Origin: CALJUZ01 sp003387805
Lineage (GTDB): Bacteria > Bacillota > Limnochordia > Limnochordales > ZCTH02-B6
DNA: 13,015 bases
Assembly (NCBI GenBank): GCA_937975235.1
Contig: CALJUZ010000070.1
Coordinates: forward strand, 1 to 13,015
Direction: 5' to 3'
In this document: positions 12,983-13,015 of the stretch, piece after piece
Layout of the letters: each line of letters begins with the position of its first letter
Position numbering within the stretch: position 1 is the stretch's first letter
Position numbers and translations under genes: made by a program
Notes under the pieces: generated by a model
The model's database searches: none
Told to the model about the DNA's origin: nothing
The model's input: only the letters and a program-made list of their open reading frames with translations

Positions 12983-13015
12983 CGGCGTTTCCCGGCAGGG
13001 ATGATGTAAAATTAA

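Noticed and set aside
10589..13009. 806-codon plus-strand frame opposite purC, purB and purE
   Set aside because: Same antisense artefact; it runs straight through the pur promoter and has no recognisable domain.

Overview
The window is a high-G+C bacterial segment. It carries a nearly complete de novo purine biosynthesis operon on the minus strand (about 863-12953), followed on its 3' side by a gene-free, repeat-rich tract (1-862). The operon order, read leftwards, is purE-purB-purC-purL-purF-purM-purN-purH-purD, which is the Bacillus-type order. PurF has the four cysteines and the short propeptide of the Bacillus-type iron-sulfur enzyme, and most genes have strong GGAGG-like ribosome binding sites. 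Together these suggest a high-G+C member of the Bacillota (Symbiobacterium/Thermaerobacter/Limnochordia-like). That placement is inference, not an identification.

Right edge (12896-13015): a TTGCAC-18-TATGAT promoter would give a leader of only about 22 nt before purE. I see no purine riboswitch and no PurR box. The nine genes are closely packed: purL/purF and purM/purN overlap as ATGA, purC/purL are 15 nt apart, and the other gaps are 22-87 nt. Together the products cover PRPP amidotransfer (PurF), GAR synthesis and formylation (PurD, PurN), FGAM synthesis (PurL), AIR formation (PurM), AIR carboxylation (PurE), SAICAR synthesis (PurC), AICAR release (PurB) and the last two steps to IMP (PurH).

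Several things are unusual. The genes normally found between these in Bacillus (purK, purS, purQ) are absent from the cluster, although PurL is the glutaminase-less type and PurE is the class I type. PurF keeps its catalytic Cys but has lost several otherwise conserved residues of its glutaminase pocket. Five of the enzymes carry Gly/Ala/Pro-rich insertions or extensions at domain loops (PurD, PurH twice, PurN N-terminus, PurF near the C-terminus, PurL). Some of these are built from 12-, 24- or 48-bp tandem DNA repeats.

Left region (1-862): no convincing gene. It holds (i) 23-bp palindromes (10-bp arms AAGCGTCCCA/TGGGACGCTT, 3-bp spacer) at an exact 31-bp pitch; (ii) a module of about 100 bp repeated at exactly 250 bp, containing a sigma-54-like -24/-12 element in one copy and a decayed version in the other; and (iii) a 24-bp minisatellite of about ten units next to the purD stop codon. 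The palindromes look like helically phased operator or enhancer sites of an unidentified regulator. This tract is the most likely place in the window for something undescribed.
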